A stretch of DNA of 51,291 nucleotides from an uncultured Clostridia bacterium (GCA_937907645.1 CALCWV010000065.1:1-51291); one strand, 5' to 3'. Positions 1 to 7,646 are shown, counted from the first letter of the stretch. Notes: generated by a model not told the origin, from the letters alone. Numbers and translations are program-made.

Positions 1-54
1 AAAAACTTGCCACTGGCAACTTTTCTTAACGCGTCGCCCCCTCCGTCTCCACCA
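1..54 (+). ncRNA. 3' end of a CCA-ended structured RNA, possibly tmRNA (partial)
   Basis: The segment ends in CTCCGTCTCCACCA and is followed 12 nt later by a strong intrinsic terminator, as expected for an RNA gene that encodes its own CCA end. CGTCTCC would be the 3' acceptor strand and CCCTC the 3' T-stem strand. The matching 5' T-stem strand and a normal TTCRANT loop are not found just upstream. That would fit a tmRNA whose T arm is interrupted, or only a 3' ssrA fragment left as an integration-site copy. A small TTGCC/GGCAA hairpin lies at 8-20. Only the 3' part is in the window, so identity is a guess. Confidence 0.3.
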
Positions 55-65
55 AGCAAAGATAA

Positions 66-88
66 AAAGGACGTTAAAGTCCTTTTTT
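66..88 (+). terminator. Intrinsic terminator
   Basis: AAAGGAC and GTCCTTT pair around a GTTAAA loop and are followed by a T run. It ends the RNA gene that finishes at 54. Confidence 0.85.
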
Positions 89-119
89 CTTTGCAATGAA
101 ATTGAACTTTACGGTTCAG

Positions 120-292
120 TGATATTGCTACGCAATGCAATTCAACAAGTTGAATGAAATTTTTGCTGTCGCAAAAGTTAAGGCTTAATTTCATATCATT
201 ATGAGCGAAGCGAATAATATCATTGCGAATGAAACGAGTGATATCATTGACCAAGCGTCAATATCATTGGCGGAACGCCAATATCATTAAAT
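120..292. repeat. Array of short hairpins with ATATCATT linkers
   Basis: At least five short palindromes with unrelated stems follow one another: ATTGC-TAC-GCAAT (124-136), ATTCAAC-AA-GTTGAAT (140-155), TTTTGC-TGTC-GCAAAA (161-176), TTGAC/GTCAA (247-261) and TTGGCG-GAA-CGCCAA (267-281). The last part is punctuated by five copies of ATATCATT starting at 193, 217, 241, 261 and 281 (spacing 24, 24, 20, 20). The words between them at 200-241 also pair imperfectly. No ORF spans the array. It lies between the RNA terminator at 66-88 and another terminator at 304-322. Function unknown. Confidence 0.6.
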
Positions 293-303
293 GCAAAACA
301 AAT

Positions 304-322
304 AAGCCGAAAGGCTTTTTTT
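304..322 (+). terminator. Intrinsic terminator after the hairpin array
   Basis: AAGCC-GAAA-GGCTT stem with a GNRA-like tetraloop, followed by seven T. It suggests that the hairpin array is transcribed in the + direction. Confidence 0.75.
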
Positions 323-454
323 GTTTTGGCGGAGCCTTCCACACAGACATGCCTACTTGGCTAAAACGTGTTTCAAAAATGGAAAAATTTTTTGTTGGTT
401 AATCAAATTTCCCGCAATATGCTGGGTTTTTGAGTAAAAAAAAGTGGGGAGGAA

Positions 455-488
455 AGAAAAAACACATCAGAAAAGTGATGTGTTTTTT
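455..488 (-). terminator. Bidirectional intrinsic terminator downstream of the 154-aa gene
   Basis: AACACATCA (461-469) pairs with TGATGTGTT (476-484), with an A run on the left and a T run on the right. It sits 22 nt past the stop of the reverse-strand gene at 510-974 and could also stop + strand readthrough. Confidence 0.8.
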
Positions 489-509
489 GCTAGTTAAAGT
501 GTCAACTTA

Positions 510-974
510 TTATAAGTTTCTACATGTTGAACTGTTTCTATTAGTTAAAAATTCATTAATTAGATAAACTTTTGCAAGCTGTTTTGCGGTCATTGGATCT
601 TTCTCTAATTTAATAGCTTTGTCTTTCGCTTTTTCTAGTCCATACATTGCTGCAAGATATCCCATGTTGTATCCTAGGTCATTAACTTGCTTTGCCGCTT
701 TACGATTGTCAAGTGCAACTAAAACTGAATTTTCTAGTTCATACATTGCGCAAAGCATTCCAAGGTTATTATGTGTATTAGTTACAATTTCTCCAAGTTC
801 TGGAGATTCTTTTAATGAACTAGCAATTCTGCTGTCTAAATCTTTAATCTTTGCTTTATATATTGCGAACTCATTATCGCTAAGCTTGTCTGGATCATCA
901 AATTGATCGAGTTCAGTAATTTCTTGTAGATATTTATTAAATTGGTTGATAAGATTGTTTGAAAAGGTCTTCAT
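510..974 (-). CDS. Hypothetical soluble alpha-helical protein, 154 aa
   Basis: Not recognised. The protein is soluble-looking, helical and charged, with no signal peptide or membrane segment. Two stretches resemble each other, around residues 71-84 (NLGMLCAMYELENS) and 102-115 (NMGYLAAMYGLEKA). This suggests a duplicated helical hairpin, perhaps distantly like YlbF/YheA-type all-helical proteins, but this is only a resemblance. The start is well supported: GGAGGAAAC lies just upstream of the ATG. The gene is monocistronic, with its own terminator at 455-488 and 231 bp to the divergent neighbour at 1206. Confidence 0.75.
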   Translation of the reverse strand: MKTFSNNLINQFNKYLQEITELDQFDDPDKLSDNEFAIYKAKIKDLDSRIASSLKESPELGEIVTNTHNNLGMLCAMYELENSVLVALDNRKAAKQVNDLGYNMGYLAAMYGLEKAKDKAIKLEKDPMTAKQLAKVYLINEFLTNRNSSTCRNL

Positions 975-1136
975 CTTTTGTTTCCTCCGCTTTTATAGTA
1001 ACACATACTTGAAAAAAAGTCAATATTGTTTTTGATTAAATGAGTGGAAGAGACTATTAAATTACTAAAAAAACAAGCATATAACCAGTTTTAAGTAAAA
1101 GTTTTAGCTTTTTTTCTCTTCATTAGTGAATTAGTC

Positions 1137-1165
1137 TTGACAAAACATTTATAAATGTTTATAAT
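1137..1165 (+). promoter_or_regulatory. Consensus promoter with an 18-bp palindrome filling the spacer
   Basis: TTGACA (1137-1142), a 17-bp spacer and TATAAT (1160-1165). Bases 1143-1160 form the perfect palindrome AAACATTTATAAATGTTT, which occupies the whole spacer and the first base of the -10 box. A perfect dyad at this place is typical of a repressor operator. It drives the gene at 1206. Confidence 0.8.
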
Positions 1166-1205
1166 AAAAAAGTAAATAAACGAGTCGTTAAAAAGGAAGT
1201 GTACT

Positions 1206-2465
1206 ATGAGCACAATAATTCTTAATGTAATTATCATTTTGGGAATAATAATCGCTGGCGGATTTTTGATCTTCTTCGTTGGTGATCTTTTGATGTCAAT
1301 CATTGATCCAAATGGAGATGAGAGAAAGATTAAAGCTAAGAGAAAGAAGGATGTTGCAAAGTTCAAAGAAGATCTTAAAACTCTTTCACCTGAAGCTGCA
1401 GAGGAGGTTAAAAGAGAGCCGAAAGTTGCTCAAATTTTAGCTCTTGCAGAAGAGGATGAAAAGGCAGAAAAAGAGCAGAATGAAGAAAGTAAACCATCTC
1501 CTCAAAAACCTGTTTTTAAAGATGAAAAAACAGGGGCTATGTTTGAAGCTTATGAATTTGATGCTCCAGAGCAACCTGCAAAAGAGGAAAAGAAAGAGGA
1601 AGTTGTTTCACCTGTAGAAGAGGACGAAACAGATGAAGAAATCGAAACAGAAGATGAAAAGAGATTAAGAGAAGCTAGAGAAGCACTCGAAAGAAGAAAG
1701 GCTGAAATTCTTAGAAGACTTCAACTTTCACAAGAAGAGGACGAAGACGAAGAAGAGTCCGAAGAAGAAAAAGAAGAAGAGACCGAAGCTCCAGCAGTAG
1801 GGGAAACTAAGGAAGAGGGACCAGTTGTAGAAGAGCAAGCAGAAGAGACTGAGCCTAAAAATGAAGAGTCTGAAGACGTAATCGAGGAAGAAGTTGCTGA
1901 AGAGGAAACTCCTGTCGAGAAAGATCAACTTGTCGATATGAGAAAAGCTCTTGAAGAGGAAAAGCAAAGATATGCAACACTTATCAAAGAATTGCAAGCA
2001 AAGAGCAAACAACAAGAAGAGGATGCAAAAGTTGCTCCAGTAGGATCAAAAGCTGATTATGTTAAACGTTTGGAAGAGAAGGAAAAAGCTCTTCATGAAA
2101 ATGAAAAAGAATTAAGAGCTTGCAACAAAGAATATAAGCCACTTGTTAAAGTCAAGAATAACCTTGAAAGAGAAGAAAACAAACTTAGAATCAAAGAAAC
2201 TCAAGTTGCTAAACAAAAAGTCGCTCTCTACAAAGTTGACAATTATGCCGATATCGATTCAGAAAAGGCAAAGAAACTTTCAGAGGAGTTAGATCTTCTT
2301 GAGGGATTAAAATTATCAGTTCAACACTGCAGAGAAGTTATGGCTAGCAACAAAGATAGAATGCCTGTTCTTGAAAAAATGTCAGCTATTTTGACGAAGC
2401 AGAATGCAGAATTGAAAGCAGATATCGAAAACTTGAAACAAACAATTGATAAGTTTGAAGATTAA
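1206..2465 (+). CDS. Membrane-anchored acidic coiled-coil protein, 419 aa
   Basis: Not recognised as a named family. One N-terminal hydrophobic segment (about residues 4-30) is followed by a basic stretch (KIKAKRKK), so the N-terminus is probably outside and the bulk cytoplasmic. Residues about 80-240 are very rich in Glu and low in complexity. Residues about 240-419 are charged heptad-like helices, probably coiled coil (EEKQRYATLIKELQAKSKQQ and similar). AAGGAAG lies upstream of the ATG. Monocistronic, with a consensus promoter bearing an operator-like palindrome and a terminator at 2472-2502. It resembles the gene at 16917 in plan (membrane anchor plus long acidic tail). A scaffold or envelope role is possible but unproven. 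Confidence 0.8.
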   Translation: MSTIILNVIIILGIIIAGGFLIFFVGDLLMSIIDPNGDERKIKAKRKKDVAKFKEDLKTLSPEAAEEVKREPKVAQILALAEEDEKAEKEQNEESKPSPQKPVFKDEKTGAMFEAYEFDAPEQPAKEEKKEEVVSPVEEDETDEEIETEDEKRLREAREALERRKAEILRRLQLSQEEDEDEEESEEEKEEETEAPAVGETKEEGPVVEEQAEETEPKNEESEDVIEEEVAEEETPVEKDQLVDMRKALEEEKQRYATLIKELQAKSKQQEEDAKVAPVGSKADYVKRLEEKEKALHENEKELRACNKEYKPLVKVKNNLEREENKLRIKETQVAKQKVALYKVDNYADIDSEKAKKLSEELDLLEGLKLSVQHCREVMASNKDRMPVLEKMSAILTKQNAELKADIENLKQTIDKFED

Positions 2466-2471
2466 TAACTA

Positions 2472-2502
2472 AAAAAGCATATAGTTGTGTATATGCTTTT
2501 TT
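2472..2502 (+). terminator. Intrinsic terminator
   Basis: AGCATATA-GTTGTG-TATATGCT followed by six T, just after the stop codon of the gene at 1206. Confidence 0.85.
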
Positions 2503-2564
2503 CAAGCTCAAATTTATTTTTATTTTTAGAGCATATGTGATAAAATAAATTATATGGAGGCAAT

Positions 2565-3467
2565 ATGTTTGACATTTTGATTATCGGAGGCGGGCCAGCT
2601 GGAATAACAGCAGCAATCTACGCAAAGAGAGCAAATAAAAATGTAGCAGTTATAGAAAAACTCGTTCCAGGCGGGCAAGTCGCACTTATTGGGGAGATTG
2701 AAAATTATCCGGGATTTGGAAAAATCAGTGGAGCCGCTTTGTCAATGGATTTTTACAAGCATGCAGGCTATCTTGGCGTTGAATTTATATATGACGAAGC
2801 TATGAAATTCAGCCTTCGCGGAAAAGTTAAGAAAGTTGAGTGTAAGAACAATACTTATGAGACTCGCGCTGTGATTTTTGCTCTTGGGTCAACTTCAAAA
2901 GAACTCAATGTTGAAGGTGAAAAAAGATTATTCGGCAAGGGCGTGAGCTATTGTGCAATGTGCGACGGAAACTTCTATAAAGGACAGGATGTTGCAGTTG
3001 TAGGATCTGGCGACTCAGCCGTTTCGAACGCAATGTATCTTTCTTCCTTGTGTAAGAATGTTCATCTATTTATGAAAGAAAGAACGAAATTAAATGTATA
3101 TAAAGAGGAAAACTTAAAAAATATAAAAAATCTCATAATCCACAAGGGGGTTAGAATAACAAAGATTGACGGAAAAGATAGAGTGAGAGGCTTGGAATAC
3201 ATTGAGGGAGAAAAAACAAAGAAGTGCAAAGTCGAAGGCGTATTTGTTGCGGTGGGGAGAGTTCCTGACACTGCTATGCTTAAGGGAAAAATAAAGCTTG
3301 ACGAGAAGGGATATATCCTTACAACTGACAATGTAAAAACAAGCGCAAACGGAGTCTTCGCGTGCGGCGACATCGTTAGCGGCTCTTTAAAGCAAATAGT
3401 TGTAGCAAGTGGAATGGGCGCGTTAGCCGCCACAGAAGCGATAAAGTATATTGCAGAGAATAACTAA
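2565..3467 (+). CDS. trxB: Thioredoxin-disulfide reductase
   Basis: Flavoprotein that passes electrons from NADPH through FAD to thioredoxin. At 300 aa it has the compact bacterial length. The FAD-binding GGGPAG is at about residues 8-13 and the redox pair CAMC at about 130-133. The NADPH-binding GSGDSA is at about 148, and the C-terminal FAD motif (NGVFACGDI) is present. ATG with TGGAGG eight bases upstream. It is monocistronic, converging on ung across a shared terminator. No thioredoxin gene is adjacent. Ferredoxin/NADP reductases are related, but the CxxC pair supports the TrxB assignment. Confidence 0.95.
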   Translation: MFDILIIGGGPAGITAAIYAKRANKNVAVIEKLVPGGQVALIGEIENYPGFGKISGAALSMDFYKHAGYLGVEFIYDEAMKFSLRGKVKKVECKNNTYETRAVIFALGSTSKELNVEGEKRLFGKGVSYCAMCDGNFYKGQDVAVVGSGDSAVSNAMYLSSLCKNVHLFMKERTKLNVYKEENLKNIKNLIIHKGVRITKIDGKDRVRGLEYIEGEKTKKCKVEGVFVAVGRVPDTAMLKGKIKLDEKGYILTTDNVKTSANGVFACGDIVSGSLKQIVVASGMGALAATEAIKYIAENN

Positions 3468-3480
3468 TCATAAAACAACA

Positions 3481-3506
3481 AAAAACGGGCAATACGCTCG
3501 TTTTTT
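3481..3506 (+). terminator. Intrinsic terminator between convergent trxB and ung
   Basis: ACGGGC-AATAC-GCTCGT stem (one G-T pair) with flanking A and T runs, so it can work in both directions. Confidence 0.8.
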
Positions 3507-3522
3507 ATATATTTTTTTAGGT

Positions 3523-4179
3523 TTAATGCCAATCTATTTCAGTTTGATTGTTTTGTTTTAAAAAATCATTGCACTTCGAAAAATGTTTGCATCCGAAAAA
3601 GCCTCTATATGCAGAAAGGGGACTTGGATGCGGTGCTTTTAGTACTAAGTGCTGAGGTGCAATTCTATCTGCGAAAGCTTGTGCATTTGACCCCCAAAGA
3701 AGAAATACAAGAGGTTTTTCTCTTTTTGAAAGCAGGTCAATTATTCTGCCGGTTATTTCTTCCCAGCCATGTCCTCTGTGTGAGTTAGCTTGCCCGCGTC
3801 TTACAGTCAATGTTGTATTTAATAGGAGAACTCCTTGTTTTGCCCAGCGAGTTAGATCCCCACTTTTTTCACATTTAATTCCAAGGTCACTTTCAATCTC
3901 CTTATAGATGTTTACAAGAGAAGGAGGGATTGCCGTGTTCCCTTGAACGGAGAAGGCAAGTCCGTGGGCTTGCCCTGGTTCATGATATGGGTCTTGTCCA
4001 ATGATCACGACCTTAACTTCGTCAAAAGGGACAGCATTAAGAGCGGAGAAAATGTTTTCCTCGCTAGGATAGATGGTATAGCGGGAGTTTTCATCTGCTA
4101 AAAATTCTTGTAGTTTTTTGAATGAGTCACTTTCAAAATCTTTTTTGAGAAGCTCATACCAGCTCTTTCTTATCTTCAT
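3523..4179 (-). CDS. ung: Uracil-DNA glycosylase (family 1)
   Basis: Removes uracil from DNA to start base-excision repair. The water-activating loop GQDPYHEPGQAHG is at about residues 61-73 (Asp63), and the DNA-binding HPSPLSAYRGFFG lies near the C-terminus. A GTG codon three codons further upstream (4188) is possible, but AAGGTG is correctly spaced only for the ATG at 4179, giving 218 aa, a normal Ung length. The gene is divergent from eno and convergent with trxB. Confidence 0.95.
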   Translation of the reverse strand: MKIRKSWYELLKKDFESDSFKKLQEFLADENSRYTIYPSEENIFSALNAVPFDEVKVVIIGQDPYHEPGQAHGLAFSVQGNTAIPPSLVNIYKEIESDLGIKCEKSGDLTRWAKQGVLLLNTTLTVRRGQANSHRGHGWEEITGRIIDLLSKREKPLVFLLWGSNAQAFADRIAPQHLVLKAPHPSPLSAYRGFFGCKHFSKCNDFLKQNNQTEIDWH

Positions 4180-4240
4180 ATGTAACACCTTTTTTCTGCA
4201 AATATTTTAACATAAATGCTTGTAAAAGTAAACATTTTGT

Positions 4241-4269
4241 TTTGTGTTTTTTTTATGATTTGCTATACT
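4241..4269 (+). promoter_or_regulatory. Probable eno promoter
   Basis: A good -10 box TATACT (4264-4269) with a weak -35 (TTTGTG) 17 bp upstream, 20 bp before the enolase start. Confidence 0.45.
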
Positions 4270-4288
4270 CTATGAAGAGGTGAATAAT

Positions 4289-5593
4289 ATGAAAAATTTA
4301 AAAATTAAGAAAGTATTTGCTAGACAGATTTTAGACTCAAGAGGAAACCCTACAGTCGAGGTTGATGTAACTCTTGAAAATGGTGTTATGGGACGAGCAA
4401 GTGTTCCTTCTGGAGCTTCAACAGGTTCATTTGAAGCAGTTGAACTAAGAGATGGAGGAAGTGAGTATCTTGGAAAATCAGTTCACAAAGCGGTGGACAA
4501 TGTAAATAAAATTATCGCTAAAAAATTAGTTGGCGAAAATGTATATAATCAAGAAAATATTGACAATCTTATGATTGCTCTTGATGGAACAAACAACAAG
4601 GCAAGACTAGGCGCAAATGCAGTGCTTGGAGTTTCTCTTGCATGTGCAAAAGCAGCAGCTATTGCAGAAGGAAGTCCTCTATATAAATATCTTCGTAGTC
4701 TTGGAAACAAGGGAGATAAACAGTGGTTTATGCCACGTCCAATGATGAATATTCTCAATGGTGGAAAGCATGCGGACAGCAACTTAAACTGCCAAGAATA
4801 TATGATTATTCCAGTTGGAGCAAAATCTTGGACGGAAGCACTTCGCATGTGCACAGAAGTATTCCACAACTTGAAGAAATATTTAAAGAGCAAAGGTCTC
4901 GCTACAGCTGTCGGCGACGAGGGTGGATTTGCTCCAAAACTTGAAAGTGACGAAGAGGGACTAAAAGTTATAGTTGAGGCAATTAAAATCGCTGGATATA
5001 AGCCAGGAGAGGACGTTGCAATTGCGCTTGATGTTGCCGCTTCAGAAATGTATGGCGAAGCAGAAAAGGCAGGGATGCCAGGGAAATACTTATTCTGGAA
5101 GACAGGAGAAGTATATACAACAAAGCAGTTAGTCAAGTACTATGAAAGACTTGTTAAGAAATATCCTATCGTTTCAATCGAGGACGGACTTGCTGAAGAA
5201 GATTGGGAAGGTTGGAAATTACTAACAGAAAGACTTGGCAAAAACATTCAACTTGTTGGAGATGACCTTTTTGTAACAAATGTTGAAAGATTAGAAAAGG
5301 GAATTGAAATGGGCGTTGCAAATTCAATCCTTATTAAACTCAATCAAATTGGATCTCTCACTGAAACAATCAACGCTGTTAACCTTGCTAAAAAGAACGG
5401 ATATACAGCAATTATTTCTCACAGAAGTGGTGAAACAGAAGACACAACAATCGCAGATCTTGTTGTAGCTTTAAATTGCAAGCAGATTAAGACTGGAGCT
5501 CCATCGAGAACAGATAGAGTTGCAAAGTACAATCAGCTTCTAAGAATTGAGGAAGAACTTGGCAAGAAAGCAGAGTATCAAGGGAAATTCTAA
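4289..5593 (+). CDS. eno: Enolase (phosphopyruvate hydratase)
   Basis: Glycolytic enzyme interconverting 2-phosphoglycerate and phosphoenolpyruvate, and a common RNA degradosome partner. The N-terminus (ARQILDSRGNPTVEV) and the SVPSGASTG loop are canonical. The metal-binding residues (ALDVAASE, SIEDGLAEEDW, GDDLFVTN) and the catalytic-Lys region (ILIKLNQIGSLTET) are all present, as is SHRSGETEDTTIADL near the end. The ATG at 4289 is preferred over the GTG at 4280 because GAAGAGG is better spaced for it, giving 434 aa. It stands alone, not in a gap-pgk-tpi-pgm cluster. The tyrS promoter starts 7 bp after the stop. Confidence 0.97.
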   Translation: MKNLKIKKVFARQILDSRGNPTVEVDVTLENGVMGRASVPSGASTGSFEAVELRDGGSEYLGKSVHKAVDNVNKIIAKKLVGENVYNQENIDNLMIALDGTNNKARLGANAVLGVSLACAKAAAIAEGSPLYKYLRSLGNKGDKQWFMPRPMMNILNGGKHADSNLNCQEYMIIPVGAKSWTEALRMCTEVFHNLKKYLKSKGLATAVGDEGGFAPKLESDEEGLKVIVEAIKIAGYKPGEDVAIALDVAASEMYGEAEKAGMPGKYLFWKTGEVYTTKQLVKYYERLVKKYPIVSIEDGLAEEDWEGWKLLTERLGKNIQLVGDDLFVTNVERLEKGIEMGVANSILIKLNQIGSLTETINAVNLAKKNGYTAIISHRSGETEDTTIADLVVALNCKQIKTGAPSRTDRVAKYNQLLRIEEELGKKAEYQGKF

Positions 5594-5599
5594 AAACGC

Positions 5600-5628
5600 T
5601 TGACAAATTAGAAAATAAAAAGTAAAAT
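5600..5628 (+). promoter_or_regulatory. Promoter of the T-box-tyrS transcript
   Basis: TTGACA (5600-5605), 17-bp spacer, TAAAAT (5623-5628). Confidence 0.85.
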
Positions 5629-5639
5629 ATTCACATAAT

Positions 5640-5846
5640 CAGAATGGCGGAATAAGAATAGTAGGTTATTTTAGGCTACAGAGAGTTGTCGGGAGGTGTG
5701 AGACAAACGAAAAAATAATTGAAATTACACTTGTTTCAAGTTTTGCGTTTGCACACGAAAGTGCTCAATAAGGTGTCGAAAGACATAAATTTAGGTGGTA
5801 CCACGAACACACGCTTCGTCCTAAAAATAGGCAAAGCGTGTTTTTT
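5640..5846 (+). promoter_or_regulatory. Tyrosine T-box leader with terminator/antiterminator
   Basis: Stem I includes an AGAGAG (GA-motif) stretch near 5682. A stem GAGACAA/TTGTTTC encloses a loop that contains TAC, the tyrosine codon expected as specifier. The conserved T-box core AGGTGGTACCACG lies at about 5792-5804. Its TGGT can pair with an uncharged tRNA ACCA end. The competing terminator is ACACGCTT (5809-5816) with AAGCGTGT (5834-5841) and a T run. Uncharged tRNA-Tyr should stabilise the antiterminator and switch on tyrS. Confidence 0.93.
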
Positions 5847-5860
5847 ATAGGAGGAATAAA

Positions 5861-7102
5861 ATGACTGACAAAAATCTATACAAAGTTTTAAAAGAAAGAG
5901 GCCTTTTATATCAATGTACTGATGAGAAAGCTCTTCAAGAAAGATTGGAAAGTGGCGAGCCTTTAGTTTTGTATGAGGGAACAGATCCAACAGCTGACAG
6001 CTTGCATATAGGACACTGCGTTCCATATTGCATTTTGAGAAGATTTCAAAAAGCGGGACACAAGGTTATACTTTTAATGGGTGGAGCTACTGCATCAATC
6101 GGTGATCCTAGTGGAAAGTCAGAAATGAGAAAAATGCTCACAAAAGAGCAAATAGATCAAAACATTGAAAATATAAAGAAGACATTGAAAGTTTTCTTGG
6201 ATTTTGAGGGAGAAAACCCCGCAATTATTGTAAACAACAAAGATTGGTTCGATAAACTCACATATATCGATTTCATGAGGGATTTTGGAGTACATTTCAA
6301 TGTTAATAAAATGCTTTCAAGTGAAATCTATGACAACAGATTGGAAAGTGGCGGACTCACATTCTTCGAAATGGGATATATGCCAATGCAAGCCTACGAC
6401 TTCATTCACCTTAATAGAGAGTATGGCTGTACTCTTGAATATGGCGGAGGAGATCAGTGGGCAAATATCGTCGCTGGAGTTGAACTTCAGAGAAAATTAA
6501 ATTTTGTAAATGGAACAAATATCAGCTTAATCGGTGCAACAAACCCACTTCTTTTAACACCAGAAGGGAAAAAGATGGGAAAGACTGAAAGAGGAGCTAT
6601 TTGGATTGACAAAGATAAGATTTCTGCCTACGACTTCTATCAAGGAGTATATCAAACACCAGACGCGTGCGTTAAGATGATGTTCGCACTGTTTACAGAT
6701 CTTCCAATGGATGAAATTAACAGAATTATTGCTGAAGATATCGTTAAAGCCAAGAAGAGATTGTCATTTGAAATTACTAAATTTGTAAGAGGGGAAGAGG
6801 ACGCAACCTTAGCAGAAAAGATGTCTGAAAACTTATTCACGCATGGCGGAGATGATGCGCCTGAGTTTGTTATCTCAAAAGATGAGTTTGCTGGCGGAAG
6901 AAATATCTGCGACCTTCTTGTTATTACAAAACTTTGCTCTTCAAAGAGTGAAGCAAGACGTATGATTGAAGGCGGAGGAGTGACAGCTGGAGGCAACAAG
7001 GTGACAAACTTCGCACAAGTTATATCAGAAGCAGATCTTGAAAATAGCTCAATCCTTTTGAAAAAAGGGAAGAAGAACTTTATTAAAGTGGTTGTAAAAT
7101 AA
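5861..7102 (+). CDS. tyrS: Tyrosyl-tRNA synthetase
   Basis: Class I synthetase charging tRNA-Tyr. HIGH motif (SLHIGHCVPY) at about residues 46-55, tyrosine-binding GGGDQWANI at about 196-204, and a KMSKS equivalent KMGKTERG at about 237. An S4-type RNA-binding domain occupies the last about 70 residues (AGGRNICDLLVITKLCSSKS onward). 413 aa is typical. AGGAGG precedes the ATG. Expression is controlled by the T-box leader. Its stop overlaps the next start by one base (TAATG), so yigZ is probably translationally coupled. Confidence 0.97.
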   Translation: MTDKNLYKVLKERGLLYQCTDEKALQERLESGEPLVLYEGTDPTADSLHIGHCVPYCILRRFQKAGHKVILLMGGATASIGDPSGKSEMRKMLTKEQIDQNIENIKKTLKVFLDFEGENPAIIVNNKDWFDKLTYIDFMRDFGVHFNVNKMLSSEIYDNRLESGGLTFFEMGYMPMQAYDFIHLNREYGCTLEYGGGDQWANIVAGVELQRKLNFVNGTNISLIGATNPLLLTPEGKKMGKTERGAIWIDKDKISAYDFYQGVYQTPDACVKMMFALFTDLPMDEINRIIAEDIVKAKKRLSFEITKFVRGEEDATLAEKMSENLFTHGGDDAPEFVISKDEFAGGRNICDLLVITKLCSSKSEARRMIEGGGVTAGGNKVTNFAQVISEADLENSSILLKKGKKNFIKVVVK

Positions 7103-7452
7103 TGTTTGCAAAAGAAAACGAGTATATCGAAAAAAAGTCCAAATTCTATGGCTTTCTCATAACTGAAGCTACAGAAGAGAAAATCAAAGAAGGCTTGGAG
7201 CTACTAAGAAAGGAATACAAAAAAGCAACACATATTTGTTATGCTTATAGTATTTCATCGCCTTTCAGTGAAAAAGCTGTAGATGACGGAGAACCTTCTG
7301 GCACTGCAGGAAGACCAATTTTATCTGTCATACAAAAAACTAAAAGCAAGGATGTGTGCGTTTTCATAGTTCGCTACTTCGGAGGGATAAAACTTGGAGC
7401 TGGGGGGTTAGTTAGGGCGTACACAAAAGTCGCTTCCGCTTTACTAAATTGA
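7102..7452 (+). CDS. YigZ/IMPACT family protein, short form
   Basis: The whole 116 aa is a UPF0029/IMPACT N-terminal domain, with DDGEPSGTAGRPIL at about residues 60-73 and VRYFGGIKLGAGGLVRAYT at about 93-111. Bacterial YigZ/YvyE proteins are about 200-220 aa, with a C-terminal ferredoxin-like domain (DUF1949). Here the frame stops immediately after the IMPACT domain, five bases before an interspersed repeat begins (7457). The C-terminal domain may therefore have been lost by insertion. The biochemical role is unclear; the eukaryotic homologue regulates Gcn2. Overlaps tyrS by one base and has no separate promoter. Confidence 0.8.
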   Translation: MFAKENEYIEKKSKFYGFLITEATEEKIKEGLELLRKEYKKATHICYAYSISSPFSEKAVDDGEPSGTAGRPILSVIQKTKSKDVCVFIVRYFGGIKLGAGGLVRAYTKVASALLN

Positions 7453-7456
7453 CAGG

Positions 7457-7610
7457 CTAGCGCGCCCTTATGGGCTTGCTTAGCATACCCGCATAAAGAA
7501 ATTCTTTTTCAGCCTTTTGTCCTTTTAAGAACCACAATGAGGAACCTCTATTGGGAACCTTAAAATGCCAAAATCCAAGAAAAATATTTTCCTTTCTGCT
7601 GCCATATTAC
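7457..7610 (+). repeat. GAACC-loop structured repeat, copy 1
   Basis: It matches the copies at 31326-31480 and 31853-32006 (inverted) from CTAGCGCG to CTGCTGCCATAT. Paired parts differ but still pair: GCCC-TTAT-GGGC near the left end, then TTTTAAG with CTTAAAA and CAATGAG with CTCTATTG (one G-T pair). The unpaired segments GAACC, GGAACC and GGGAACC are kept, as is AATTCTTTTTCAG. It starts directly after the stop codon of the short yigZ gene. Confidence 0.75.
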
Positions 7611-7618
7611 ATTGAAAG

Positions 7619-7646
7619 AAGATAATCTTGAAATTATCTTTTTTTT
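7619..7646 (+). terminator. Intrinsic terminator of tyrS-yigZ
   Basis: AAGATAAT-CTTGAA-ATTATCTT followed by a T run. It places the repeat at 7457-7610 inside the 3' untranslated part of this transcript. Confidence 0.8.

Noticed and set aside
193..288. Possible CRISPR array from regularly spaced repeats
   Set aside because: The repeat is only 8 bp, the intervals are palindromes rather than unique spacers, and no cas gene is present.
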